DNA of 64,000 bases from NCBI RefSeq assembly GCF_030035675.1, contig NC_084482.1:230487943-230551942 (forward strand), in the 5' to 3' direction. The translations under genes and the position numbers were made by a program. Under the pieces are notes generated by a model, which searched no databases, was not told the DNA's origin, and worked only from the letters and a program-made list of their open reading frames with translations. Positions 32,705 through 45,400 of this stretch are shown here, piece by piece. Source of the stretch: Rhineura floridana (lineage: Eukaryota > Chordata > Lepidosauria > Squamata > Rhineuridae). The number at the start of each line of letters is the position of its first letter. The stretch's first letter is position 1.

Positions 32705-34545
32705 GATACATCTGGGGGTCCAAGGCTGAGGGAGAAGCATCTGAAGTATCACTGGAAAAAGCTGAGGAGCAGATGCAGGAGCAGAAACTGAGGAGTCAAG
32801 ATGGAGCAAAGAGACAAGAGGAGAGACAGACGCACACAGGGGACAAACCTCATAAATGCTTGGAGTGTGGAAAGAGCTTCAGTCAGAGTAGTGCCTTTAG
32901 TAGTCATAAAAGAACTCACACAGGGGAAAAACCTTATGAATGCTTGGAGTGTGGAAAGAGCTTCAGGTGGAGTAGCCACCTTACTTCGCATCAAAGAACT
33001 CACACAGGAGACAAACCTTATAAATGCTTCGAGTGTGGAAAGAGCTTCAGGTGGAGTAGCCTCCTTACTAGGCACCACAAAACTCATACAGGGAACAAAC
33101 CTTATAAATGCTTCGAGTGTGGAAAGAGCTTCAGTCAGAGTTGCCACCTTACTTCGCATCAAAGAACTCATACAGGTGACAAACCTTATCAATGCTTCGA
33201 GTGTGGAAAGAGCTTCAGTCGGAGTGACAGCCTTACTTCGCATCAAAGAACTCACACAGGAGACAAACCTTATAAATGCTTGGAGTGTGGAAAGAGCTTC
33301 AGTCAGAATAGTGCCTTTAATAGTCATAAAAGAACTCACAGAGGGGACAAACCTTATGAATGCTTGGAGTGTGGAAAGAGCTTCAGTGACAGTAGTGCCT
33401 TTAGTAGTCATAAAAGAACTCACACAGGGGACAAATCTCATAAATGCTTGGAATGTGGAAAGAGCTTCAGTCGGAGTAGTGCCCTTACAGAGCATCAAAG
33501 AACTCACACAGGAGACAAACCTTATAAATGCTGGGAGTGTGGAAAGAGCTTCAGTCAGAGTAGTGCCTTTAGTAGTCATAAAAGAACTCACACAGGGGAC
33601 AAACCTTTTCAATGCTTGGAGTGTGGAAAGAGCTTCAGTCAGAGTAGTGCCCTTACTTTGCATCACAGAACTCACACAGGAGACAAACCTTATCAATGCT
33701 TCGAGTGTGGAAAGAGCTTCAGTCTTGGTAGCCACCTTACTTCGCATCAAAGAACTCATACAGGGGACAAACCTTATACATGCTTCCAGTGTGGAAAGAG
33801 CTTCAGTGACAGTAGCCACCTTACTTCGCATCAAAGAAGTCACACAGGAGACAAACCTTACAAATGTTTGGAGTGTGGAAAGAGCTTCAATCACTATAGC
33901 ACCCTTAGTAAACATGAAAGAATTCACACAGGGGACAAACCTTTTCAATGCTTGGAGTGTGGAAAGAGCTTCAGTCAGAGTGGCCACCTTACTTTGCATC
34001 AAAGAACTCACACAGGAGACAAACCTTATAAATGCTTGGAGTGTGGAAAGAGCTTCAGTCGGGGTAGCCACCTTACTTTGCATCAAATAACTCACACAAG
34101 AGGCAAACCTTATAAATCCTTGGAGTGTGGAAAGAGCTTCAGTCAGAGTAGCACCTTTACTTCACATCAAAGAACTCACACAGGGGACAAACCTTATAAA
34201 TGCTTGAAGTGTGGAAAGAGCTTCAGTCAGAGTTGTAGCCTTACTGTGCATCAAAGAACTCACACAGGAGACAAACCTTATAAATGCTTGGAGTGTGGAA
34301 AGAGCTTCATTACGAGTAGCCACCTTACTTTGCATCAAAGAACTCACTCAGGGGACAAACCTTATACATGCTTCGAGTGTGGAAAGAGCTTCAGCTGGAG
34401 TAGCCAGCTTACTTTGCATCAAAGAATTCACACAGGGTACAAACCTTATACATGCTTCGAGTGTGGAAAGAGCTTCAGTCAGGGTAGCTACCTTTCTGTG
34501 CATCACAAAACTCATACAGATTGCATGTATCCGCAGGGACCTTGA
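32705..34545 (+). CDS. C2H2 zinc-finger exon B (20 fingers)
   Basis: Acceptor CCATCAG at 32698-32704, then phase-1 [22 protein letters not shown] and the methionine at 32773. Twenty 28-residue C2H2 fingers follow from 32851 without interruption. Finger 16 has Ser for its first zinc Cys (TCC at 34117-34119), so 19 can bind zinc normally; the linker after finger 15 is TRGKP. Contact residues differ from array A, with repeated S-A-F helices in fingers 1, 6, 7 and 9. An L2 insertion at 34520 replaces the ancestral tail (TGDKPYKCL-stop, as kept in exon C) by a short LINE-encoded tail ending YPQGP and a stop at 34543-34545. The DNA-binding part is untouched. It is the best-preserved finger exon here, but no adjacent KRAB or start exon was found. 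Confidence 0.88.
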
Positions 34546-36384
34546 CTCTGATGTTGTGACAGATGAATCCATTGAAGTGTCCGGAGCACGGCCTTGTCTT
34601 TCTTTATTGGATGAGTTTCAGTTGGTGCAGCTCGAGGAAGTGGGCAATGTGCTTGTAATGGTTTGGGCGACCACGTCTGTTCTGGATCCTTGCCCATCTT
34701 GGCTAGTGAAAGCTGGCAGGGCTGGAACCACCGGTTGGGCCAAGGAGGTGGTTAATGCCTCCTTGAGGGAGGGAGTGGTCCCTGGTAGCCTCAAGGAGGC
34801 AGTAGTGAGACCTCTTTTAAAGAAACCCTCCTTGGACCCAGATAATTTAAACAACTATAGACCGGTGGCGACTGTCCCTTTTTTGGGCAAGGTTTTGGAG
34901 CGGGTGGTTGCCAGCCAACTCCAGGCGCTCTTGGATGAAACCGATTATCTAGATCCGTTTCAATCCGGTTTCAGGCCCGGTTTTGGCACCGAAACAGCCT
35001 TGGTCGCCCTGTATGATGACCTGTGTCGGGAGAGGGACAGGGGGGTGTGACTCTGTTGATTCTCCTTGATCTCTCAGCGGCGTTTGATACCATCGACCAT
35101 GGTATCCTTCTGAGGAGACTCGCGGAGTTGGGTGTCGGGGGCACTGCTTGGCAGTGGTTCTGCTCCTACTTCATGGATCGTCACCAGAAGGTAGTGCTTG
35201 GGGAACATCACTCGACACCATGGACTCTCCATTGCGGAGTCCCTCAGGGGTCGGTTTTGTCCCCCATGCTTTTCAACATCTACATGCAGCCGCTGGGTGC
35301 AGTCATCAGGAGTTTTGGAGTGCGTTGCCATCAGTATGCTGATGACACGCAGCTCTATTTCTCCTTTTCATCTTCTTCAGGTGAGTCTGTTGATGTGCTG
35401 AACCGTTGCCTGACCGCGATAATGGACTGGATGAGAGCTAATAAACTGAGACTCAATCCAGACAAGACCAAGACATTGTTGGTGAATGCCTTCCCTGCTC
35501 AGATGGTGGATGTTAACCCTGTTCTGGATGGGGTTACAGTCCCCCTGAAGGAACAGGTACGTAGTTTGGGGGTTCTTCTCGACTCTTCCCTGTCTCTCGA
35601 GGCCCAAGTGGCCTCGGTGGCACGGAATGCGTTTTACCATCTTCATCTGGTAGCCCAACTACGTCCCTATCTGGACAGGGACGACCTCGCCTCCGTTGTT
35701 CACGCTCTGGTAACTTCAAGATTGGATTACTGTAATGCGCTCTACGTAGGGCTGTCCCTGAAGACAATTCAGAAGCTTCAGCTGGTGCAGAACACAGCTG
35801 CCAGACTACTGACGAGGACCAGTCGGTCTTCGCATATAACACCTGTCTTGGCGCGTCTGCACTGGCTTCCTATTTGCTTCCGGGCGAGATTCAAGGTGCT
35901 GGTTCTTACCTATAAAGCCTTACACGGCATGGGACCTCAATACCTTGTGGAACGCCTCTCTCGATACGAACCTACCCGTTCACTTCGTTCAGAATCTGAG
36001 GCCCTCCTCCGGGTACCAACCCATCGGGAAGCCCGGAGGGTGGTTACTAGATCTAGGGCCTTTTATGTGGTGGCCCCTGAGTTGTGGAACAGCCTCCCCG
36101 AAGAGGTACGCCTGGCGCCTACACTTCTATCTTTTCGGCGCCAGGTAAAGACCTTTTTATGCTCCCAGGCATTTTAATTTTCTTAACCATTTTAATCTTT
36201 TAATCCGTATTTTTAATTTTTGTCATATTGTGTTTTTGTAGTGTTTTTTTGTTGTTTGTTTGTATATGTTTTTATGATTTTTATTATGATATATTGTATT
36301 TTATCTTGTTTGTTCACCGCCCTGAGAGCTATTCTGCTAACGGCGGTATATAAATTGAAATAATAAATAAATAAATAAAAATAA
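34520..36384 (+). mobile_element. L2-clade LINE inserted at the end of array B
   Basis: 5'-truncated. It is flanked by ATACAG on both sides (34514-34519 and 36385-36390). Frames encode [65 protein letters not shown], then from 35023 LLDLSAAFDTIDHGILLRRL, CGVPQGSVLSPMLFNIYM, HQYADDTQLYF and LDYCNALYVGLSLK, ending LRRQVKTF-like residues at 36177. One frame shift near 35045 separates the two frames. The end is TATATAAATTGAAATAATAAATAAATA. Apart from that shift the RT is well preserved. Confidence 0.9.
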
Positions 36385-36390
36385 ATACAG

Positions 36391-36504
36391 ACGACAAACC
36401 TTATAAATGCTTGTAGTGTTGAAAGACCTTTCATCAGAATGGCTACCTTCAGGCGCATCAAAGGATCTGTACAAGGGAAGAGATTTATCAATGCTTTGAA
36501 AAGT
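36391..36504 (+). pseudogene. 3' flank of finger exon B, beyond the L2
   Basis: ACGACAAACCTTATAAATGC then TTGTAGTGTTGAAAGACC is the ancestral end of exon B. It matches 62868-62927 in exon C, including the in-frame TAG. A further decayed finger (AGAATGGCTACCTTCAGGCGC, ending TGCTTTGAAAAG) follows. Confidence 0.75.
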
Positions 36505-36630
36505 TTGTTGTTGTTATGTGACTTCAAGTTGATTAAGACTTATAGCAACCCTATGAATCAGTGACCTCCAAGAGCATCTGTCATGAACCACCCTGTTCAG
36601 ATCTTGTAAGTTCAGGTCTGTGGCTTCCTT

Positions 36631-39395
36631 GATGCCGTTGTATAAATCTATGGTGCGGCCACATTTGGAATACTGTGTACAGTTCTGGTCGCCTCATCTC
36701 AAAAAGGATATTATAGAGTTGGAAAAGGTTCAGAAGAGGGCAACCAGAATGATCAAGGGGATGGAGCGACTCCCTTACGAGGAAAGGTTGCAGCATTTGG
36801 GGCTTTTTAGTTTAGAGAAAAGGCAGGTCAGAGGAGACATGATAGAAGTGTATAAAATTATGCATGGCATTGAGAAAGTGGAGAGAGAAAAGTTCTTCTC
36901 CCTCTCTCATAAGAACATAAGAAGAGCCTGCTGGATCAGGCCAGTGGCCCATCTAGTCCAGCATCCCATTCTCACAGTGGCCAACCAGGTGCCTGGGGGA
37001 AGCCCGCAAGCAGGACCCGAGTGCAAGAACACTCTCCCCTATTGAGGCTTCCGGCAACTGGTTTTCAGAAGCATGCTGCCTCTGACTACGGTGGCAGAGC
37101 ACAGCCATCATGGCTAGTAGCCATTGATAGCCCTGTCCTCCATGAATTTGTCTAATCTTCTTTTAAAGCCATCCAAGCTGGTGGCCATTACTGCATCTTG
37201 TGGGAGCAAATTCCATAGTTTAACTATGCGCTGAGTAAAGAAGTTCTTCCTTTTGTCTGTCCTGAATCTTCCAACATTCAGCTTCTTTGAATGTCCACGA
37301 GTTCTAGTATTATGAGAGAGGGAGAAGAACTTTTCTCTCTCCACTTTCTCAATGCCATGCATAATTTTATACACTTCTATCATGTCTCCTCTGACCTGCC
37401 TTTTCTCAAAACTAAAAAGCCCCAAATGCTGCAACCTTTCCTCGTAAGGGAGTCGCTCCATCCCCTTGATCATTCTGGTTGCCCTCTTCTGAACCTTTTC
37501 CAACTCTATAATATCCTTTTTGAGATGAGGCGACCAGAACTGTACACAGTATTCCAAATACGGCCGCACCATAGATTTATACAACGGCATTATGATATCG
37601 GCTGTTTTATTTTCAATACCTTTCCTAATTATTGCTAGCATGGAATTTGCCTTTTTCACAGCTGCCGCACACTGGGTCGACATTTTCATCGTGCTGTCCA
37701 CTACAACCCCGAGGTCTCTCTCCTGGTCGGTCACCGCCAGTTCAGACCCCATGAGCGTATATGTGAAATTCAGATTTTTTGCTCCAATATGCATAATTTT
37801 ACACTTGTTTATATTGAATTGCATTTGCCATTTTTCTGCCCATTCACTCAGTTTGGAGAGGTCTTTTTGGAGCTCTTCGCAATCCCTTTTTGTTTTAACA
37901 ACCCTGAACAATTTAGTGTCGTCAGCAAACTTGGCCACTTCACTGATCCCTCCTAATTCTAGGTCATTAATGAACAAGTTGAAAAGTACAGGTCCCAATA
38001 CCGATCCTTGAGGGACTCCACTTTCTACAGCCCTCCATTGGGAGAACTGTCCATTTATTCCTACTCTCTGCTTTCTGCTTCTTAACCAATTCCTTATCCA
38101 CAAGAGGACCTCTCCTCTTATTCCATGACTGCTAAGCTTCCTCAGAAGTCTTTGGTGAGGTACCTTGTCAAATGCTTTTTGAAAGTCTAAGTACACTATG
38201 TCCACTGGATCACCTCTATCTATATGCTTGTTGACACTCTCAAAGAATTCTAATAGGTTACTGAGACAGGACTTTCCCTTGCAGAAGCCATGCTGGCTCT
38301 GCTTCAGCAAGGCTTGTTCTTCTATGTGCTTAGTTAATCTAGCTTTAATCATACTTTCTACCAGTTTTCCAGGGATAAACGTTAAGCTAACTGGCCTGTA
38401 ATTTCCGGGATCCCCTCTGGATCCCTTTTTGAAGATTGGCGTTACATTTGCCACTTTCCAGTCCTCAGGCACGGAGGAGGACCTGAAGGACAAGTTACAT
38501 ATTTTAATTAGCAGATCAGCAATTTCACCTTTGAGTTCTTTGAGAACTCTCGGGTGGATGCCATCCGGGCCCGGTGATTTGTCAGTTTTTATATTATCCA
38601 TTAAGCTTAGAACTTCCTCTCTCGTTACCACTATTTGTCTTAGTTCCTCAGAATCCCTTCCTGCAAATGTTAGTTCAGGTTCAGGGATCTGCCCTATATC
38701 TTCCACTGTGAAGACAGATGCAAAGAATTCATTTAGCTTCTCTGCAATCTCCTTATCGTTCTTTAGTACACCTTTGACTCCCTTATCATCCAAGGGTCCA
38801 ATTGTCTCCCTAGATGGTCTCCTGCTTTGAATGTATTTATAGAATTTTTTGTTGTTGGTTTTTATGTTCTTAACAATGTGCTCCTCAAATTCTTTTTTAG
38901 CATCCCTTATTGTCTTCTTGCATTTCTTTTGCCAGAGTTTGTGTTCTTTTTTATTTTCTTCATTCGGACAAGACTTCCATTTTCTGAAGGAAATAATACT
39001 AGAACTCGTGGACATTCAAAGAAGCTGAATGTTGGAAGATTCAGGATAGACAAAAGGAAGTACTTCTTTACTCAGTGCATAGTTAAACTATGGAATTTGC
39101 TCCCACAAGATGCAGTAATGGCCACCAACTTGGATGGCTTTAAAAGAAGATTAGACAAGTTCATGGAGGACAGGGCTATCAATGGCTACTAGCTGTGATG
39201 GCTGTGCTGTGCCACCCTAGTCAGAGGCAGCATGCTTCTGAAACCCAGTTGCCGGAAGCCTCAGGAGGGGAGAGTGTTCTTGCACTCAGGTCCTGCTTGC
39301 AGGCTTCCCCCAGGCACCTGTTGGCCACTGTGAGAACAGGATGCTGGACTAGATGGGCCACTGGCCTGATCCAGCAGGCTCTTCTTATGTTCTTA
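36631..39395 (+). mobile_element. CR1 LINE 3' end (+), split by an antisense CR1
   Basis: Parts at 36631-36910 and 38991-39395. They code for [40 protein letters not shown] and then NTRTRGHSKKLNVGRF, LWNLLPQDAVMAT and LDKFMEDRAINGY, the CR1 C-terminus. The 3' UTR ends CTTCTTATGTTCTTATG. The 5' end is truncated. The join is interrupted by the minus-strand CR1. Confidence 0.85.
36911..38990 (-). mobile_element. CR1 LINE inserted in a CR1, long open RT frame
   Basis: The minus-strand frame at 37114-39015 stays open for 633 codons. It covers the end of the endonuclease-RT linker, the RT (PDGIHPRVLKELKGEIADLL, VYLDFQKAFDKVPHQRLLRK, GVPQGSVLGPVLFNLFINDL, KFADDTKLF), thumb (EKWQMQFNINKCKIMHIGAK) and C-terminus (ATSLDGFKRRLDKFMEDRAI). 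The 3' end AAGAACATAAGAAGAG lies at 36911; the 5' end is truncated. The catalytic FADD motif is intact. This is the best-preserved CR1 in the window and probably recent, though it lacks ORF1 and the endonuclease core. Confidence 0.9.
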
Positions 39396-39489
39396 TGGAG
39401 TCAATCCATCTCTTGTTTGGCCTTCCTCTTTTTCTACTCCCTTCTGTTTTCCCCAGCATTATTGTTTTTTCTAGTGAATCGAGTTCCAA

Positions 39490-42400
39490 GGGCCAGATAG
39501 AAAGGTCTGGAGGGCCACATTTGCCCCCATGGCTACTACCACTAATTATCCAAATTGCTCGAAAAATTGCCCCTTTACTTCTACCTCACCAAACCCCCAC
39601 AACTCCCTAAATTCCCGTCCTGTTGCACAGGTGGAGGCTGCACTCCCAATAAGAAATGAGTCCCCAGCTCTGAAAACTGAAAAACCCATATCCCAAAAGG
39701 TAACAGAATCCTCTTTGTCCTCTTGCCACATGAACTTAGTGATAGAACCAAACAAAGTGGTCCTCTTAAATTTCCCTAACTTTGTGAGGAAGCGTGAGAT
39801 AAATATCGATTATGCGAGTTCTTAACCTCTTTTGCACCGATTCAAATTGCTCCTGCAGACATCAGTAGTCTACTCTTTTTCCATAGCAATCACTCCATGA
39901 CCAGAGTGATAATAACCTTCACAAATAAGCAGATATCAAAAAAAAAATTCCTTCAAAACATTTCTGGCTTCCCATGGCTTATTTATTGTTCATTGTTTTA
40001 AAAACATAGCTCCCCCTTTTCCTTTGGTCCATAGACCTTCCCGATCAATTATCCCTGCAAACAAACTCGCTATTTCTTCCTCTGCCATCATGCTAAATGA
40101 ATCAAGGGAGTCTGAAGATTTGGAACTAATTGCAGTTTTCCCGGAGCTTTCCAAAGAAGAGCAATCCAAAATAATCCTCTGGCTAGATCGTTTAAAGGCA
40201 GATTTGCAACTCCACCAAAACCACATCCATACTGTTCCCTGCCTTCCTAAAGAAAATTTTAAGGTGCCCCCTCATATATCATCATTAGGTGGCACAAGCC
40301 CACCTTCCTCATCTTTGAAGGAATTGCCTTATCCGACTTCCAATGAGCCCACTGGTTCCACACAGCCCACTAGTAGAGGGGGTAACCTGCTCATCTCTAA
40401 TGTCAGTGTAATTAGACCGGAATTAGATCAAATCCAGCCTTTTGATGACTCAAGTCTTTGAATTCCTTCGACACCCTCTGTTGTCATTCAATCCCTGAAA
40501 ACTCCCCAACATGCCACTCTCCCTTCTGTAGGTTCTAGCATATTCTGGAATATAGCAGGTTGGAGTAATAAAGCTTCGGACCCTGAGTTTTTATCATATG
40601 TTCACTCCTTTGATATTTTATGCTTTCAAGAGACCTGGCTAACAGATGAGCAAGATCTTTACCTCAAAGGGTTTAAATGCTGGTCCAAACCTGCCAAACG
40701 CTTGGCACAGAAAGGCCGACCCAGTGGCGGTTTAGCTTTCTTAATTTCCACAGAATTAAATGTCACTATTTCCGAGATAATATGTCCGTCCCATGACTAT
40801 TGCCAGGCTCTCATTATATCTTCTACATCATTGCCCTCCCTAACAAACTCTTCAAACACACCCCTGATAATTATTAATGTGTATTTTCCGCCTCATGCTC
40901 CTGCCCTTCTGTCTCAAGCATGGCAAGATTTCTCTGAATTCATTACATTAATCCAACAAAAATATCCTTTGCATAGTTTAATACTCGGTGGAGATTTTAA
41001 CGCCAAGATGGCGTTTCCCCTCTCTCTTGACGCCCTCAGCCCTGTGTTTGGGCGATATGGTAGTACTGCCCCGCTCCTCCCGAGATAAGGTGATAAATAA
41101 AAATGGCTATGCCCTGTACAGATTACTTCTTAGCGCCCATCTTTTTTGCCTCAATGGGACAAAATTAGACTCGTCTAAGGGTTTCTTCACCTTCCTAACC
41201 AAAAGAGGCACTAGTGTGGTAGATTACATCCTGATCTCCCCTCCTTTGTTGGACTACGCAAAGGATTTTGCTGTAGAAGATAGACCGGAAAGTGATCATC
41301 TTCCGTTATCATTAAAATGTTCATTCTCAATCGGTCAATCGATTCACCCACAGACATTCCCTGACCTAGAGGCATTGCAGGGCCCAAAACACCGAAGGTG
41401 GTCGCCAGCAATGGCGGATCAGGTTAAAACAATTTTATCTTCCCCCCTTATGATGGACCTACGTACAAAAACCTCCATACCGTCAAAAGACATTATAGAG
41501 ACATTTGAACAAATTCTTGACCATCTCTACTCAGCAGTGACCACATCAAATGCATTTCAGGCTAACACACACCCCAGTAGAAATCCGTGGTTTGATAAAT
41601 ATTGTTTAGCCCAATAGAAAAAACTTGCCTGCCATATACGCTTCACCAGAAATCACTATTCGGCAACGGCCATAACCAAACTTCTAAAACTAAAAAAAGA
41701 TTACAACAACTTACTAAAATACAAACGAATAACCTATACTACCACTTTTTGGCAACGCCTTGGCTTGTCAGTCCTCCAGGGAAATCAGAGAAAGTTCTGG
41801 AGTCTAGTGCAAGGCTCCCTATATGATAAACCTTACATTACAATCCCTCCAATTCTCCCTGAAACATGGACTCTCCATTTCCAGAAGGTTTTCCGAGAAT
41901 TATCCCCCCAGTGCCACACCCCACCATTTCTCCCCCCGAACTGTCCATCGTGGCCCCCCGTGACCGAAGCTGAAATTGTCAGTTTAATCGCTTCACTCCC
42001 GCTGGGGAAAGCCCCGGGCCAGGACATGATTTCCCCTGACTTATACCAAACCTTTCCTACCTGGTGGAGTCCGATCTTAGCAAGGCTATTTACAAAAATA
42101 AATGAAACTGGTCATACCCCCCCTGGTTGGAAAACCAGCGTGGTAATTCCCATTTTTAAAAAAGGCGATCCTGCCAATCCCTCCAACTATCGCCCCATTA
42201 GTCTGCTGGATGTTGCGGCAAAGCTCTATGGGCGATATCTTTTAAATAAACTCATTGATTGGGACAGGGAACAATCAGTGATATCAGATGCCCAGGCGGG
42301 GTTTAGAGAAGGGGCTTCTACAACAGACCAACTGTTCGTCCTCCACCACCTCATTATGAAAGTCAAAATGAAAGCCTTAAATTCCCTTTATCTAGCGTTC

Positions 42401-45400
42401 ATCAACTTTGCCGCCGCCTTTGACTCAATTGACCGTTCCCTGCTCTGGAGGAAATTAGATAAGGCAGGCCTAGATAAAAGATTACTATGGCTCCTCCAAA
42501 TTTTACACCATGACACCAATATAAAAATTAGACTCGGTTTAACAATAAAACCTCCCTCATCCATGATTTAATTGTGGATGAGGCGGCTGATCTGGCGTTT
42601 GTTACTGAGACCTGGGTGAGCGATCTGGGAGGCATTAATCTCTCCCAGCTGTGCCCACTTGGGTACTCGGTTCAGCATCTGGGTAGATCCGAGGGTCGGG
42701 GAGGGGGAATCGCTGTGGTCTATAGAAGTTCCATCCCTCTTGTTAGGCACCCTATCCAGGTGGCTAATGGTCTGGAGTGTCTTCACATTGAGTTGGGTCA
42801 GCGAGACAGACTGGGAATACTGTTGGTGTACCATCCACCCTGCTGCCCAACAGCCTCCCTAACTGAGCTGACGGAGGTGGTCGCGGGTTTAGTGTTGCGA
42901 TCCCCCAAATTTTTGGTATTGGGGGATCTCAACATTCATGCCGAGACCGCTTTGTCTGGGGCAGCTCAGGACTTCATGGCCTCCATGACAGCCATGGGGC
43001 TGTCTCAATTTGTTACTGGCCCTACGCATATCTCGGGGCACACTCTAGACTTGATTTTTGCCACTGGATTAGGGGATGGTGATCTGGGAGTGAGGGATTT
43101 TACATCTATTCCTTTGTCATGGACAGATCATCGCCTATTGAAGTTTAGACTCACAATGTTTTCTCCCCTCTGCAAGGGTGGAGGACCAATTAAGATGGTC
43201 CGTCCCCAGAGACTAATGAATCCTGAGGGTTTTCAGAAGGCTCTGGGGAGTTTTCCAGCTGATAAAACTGACGCTCCTGTCGAAACCCTGGTCAATCTGT
43301 GGAATACGGAAATGACCCGGGCAGTTGACACAATCGCCCCGGTGCGCCCTCTCCTGTGCAGAGCTCAATTGGCTCCGTGGTTTACCCCGGAGCTAAGAGT
43401 GATGAAGCAAGAAAGGAGACGGCTTGAGTGCAAATGGAGACGAACTCCCGACGGCTGTAGTCTTGTACTTGTGAAGGTCTCTACCAAGCTCTATGTGAAG
43501 GCGGTGAGGGCAGCAAAGAAGCAGTACTTTGCTACATCCATTCAGTCATCTTCTAACCGCCCAGTGGAACTTTATAAAGTTGTTCGGGGACTTCTACACT
43601 CTGGTCCTCAGAACGCAATAATACCATCAACAGCCCGCTGTAATGAGTTTGCGAGACACTTCCAAGATAAGATCACGAACATCCGCCAGGACCTTGACTC
43701 CAACATAGTAGCAGTTGAACCTAATGAGGTGTCCGGAGCACAGTCTTGTCCTGTTTTATTGGATGAATTTCAGTTGGTACAGCTCGAGGATGTGGACAAG
43801 GTGCTTGGACAGGTGCGGGCGACCACTTCTGCTCTGGATCCTTGCCCCTCGTGGCTAATAAAAGCTAGCAGGAATGGAACAGCCAGATGGGCCAAGGAGG
43901 TGATCAATGCCTCTTTACGAGAGGGAGTGGTACCACTCTGCCTGAAACAGGCGGTGGTGAGACCGCTCCTAAAAAAACCCTCCTTGGACCCTGAAAACCT
44001 TGACAACTATAGACCGGTAGCAAATGTTCCATTCCTGGGCAAGGTTCTAGAGCGTGTGGTCGCTCGCCAGCTCCAGGCTCTCTTGGATGAAACTGATTAT
44101 CTAGATCCATTTCAATCGGGCTTTCGGCCAGGGTTTGGTACAGAAACAGCCTTGGTAGCCCTGTATGATGACCTCTGTCGGGAGAAAGACAGAGGGAGTG
44201 TAACTCTGTTGGTTCTCCTGGATCTCTCAGCGGCTTTTGATACCATCGACCATGGTATCCTTCTGGGGTGACTTGCGGATTTAGGAGTTGGAGGCAGCGC
44301 TCCTACCTCGAGAATCGTCTCCAGAAGCTGGTGCTTGGGGAGCATTACTTGAGTCCCTGGGTACTCCAATATGGGGTCCCGCAGGGTTCAGTTCTGTCCC
44401 CCATGCTCTTTAATATCTATATGAACCCGCTGGGCGAGGTCATTAGGAGATTTGGAGTGCGTTTCCAGCAATATGCTGATGATACGAAGCTCTACTTCTC
44501 CTTTTCATCTTATTCAGGTGAGGCTGTTGATGTACTAAACCGCTGCCTGGCCGCAATAATGGACTGGATGAGAGCTAATAAACTGAGACTCAATCCTGAC
44601 AAGACTGAGATGCTGTTGGTGGGGGGGCTCTGTGCCCAGATGGTTGATGTCCGACCTGCCCTAGATGGGGTTACACTCCCCCTAAAGGAGCAGGTCCGTA
44701 GTTTGGAGGTCTTATTAGATCCGCTCCTGTCACTGGAGGCTCAAGTAGCCTCGGTGGCACGGAATGCATTCTACCAGCTTCGGCTGGTAGCCCAACTACG
44801 ACCCTGTCTGGACGGGGAGAACCTCGCCACAGTTATCCATGCTCTGGTAACCTCGAGATTGGACTACTGTAATGCACTCTACGTAGGGTTACCTTTGAAG
44901 ATGGTTTGGAAACTTCAGCTGGTGCAGAATGCTGCGGCCAGAGTTCTTACTTGGACTAAAAAATCTGACCATATAACACCTGTCCTGGCCCAGCTGTACT
45001 GGCTACCAATATGTTTACGGGCCAGATTCAAAGTGTTGGTTCTTACCTATAAAGCCCTTAACGGCATCAGACCGCAATACCTGGCGGAACGCCTCTCCTG
45101 CTATGTACCTACCTGGTCGCTGCGCTCGACGTCGAAGGCCCTGCTCCGGGTTCCAACGTATAGGAAGGCCCGGAGAGCAATAATTAGAGCTAGGGCCTTC
45201 TCAGTGGTGGCCCCCGAATTATGGAATGCCCTCCCTGATGAGATACGCCTGGCGCCTTCTTTGTTATCTTTTCGGCGCCAGGTAAAGACCTACCTCTTCG
45301 CCCAGGCATTTTAAATTTTAAATTTAATCTATCTTAATGTTAATTTTTTGTCTTAATTTTGCTTTTAAATATGTTTTTCATAGTGTATTGTACCCACACC

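Larger units (their letters stand above)
36505..39500 (+). repeat. Unclassified repeat split by CR1 insertions
   Basis: Parts at 36505-36630 (GTTGTTGTTATGTGACTTCAAG, GAATCAGTGACCTCCAAGAG, CAGATCTTGTAAGTTCAGG) and 39396-39500 (GGAGTCAATCCATCTCTTG). An uninterrupted copy is at about 55825-55995 with the two halves adjoining. Family unknown to me; it resembles an old SINE. Confidence 0.6.

Noticed and set aside
32749-34095. 448-codon antisense frame and 429-codon second sense frame over array B
   Set aside because: Both are shadows of the finger repeat, lacking stops because each repeat unit lacks them. No start context or domain.
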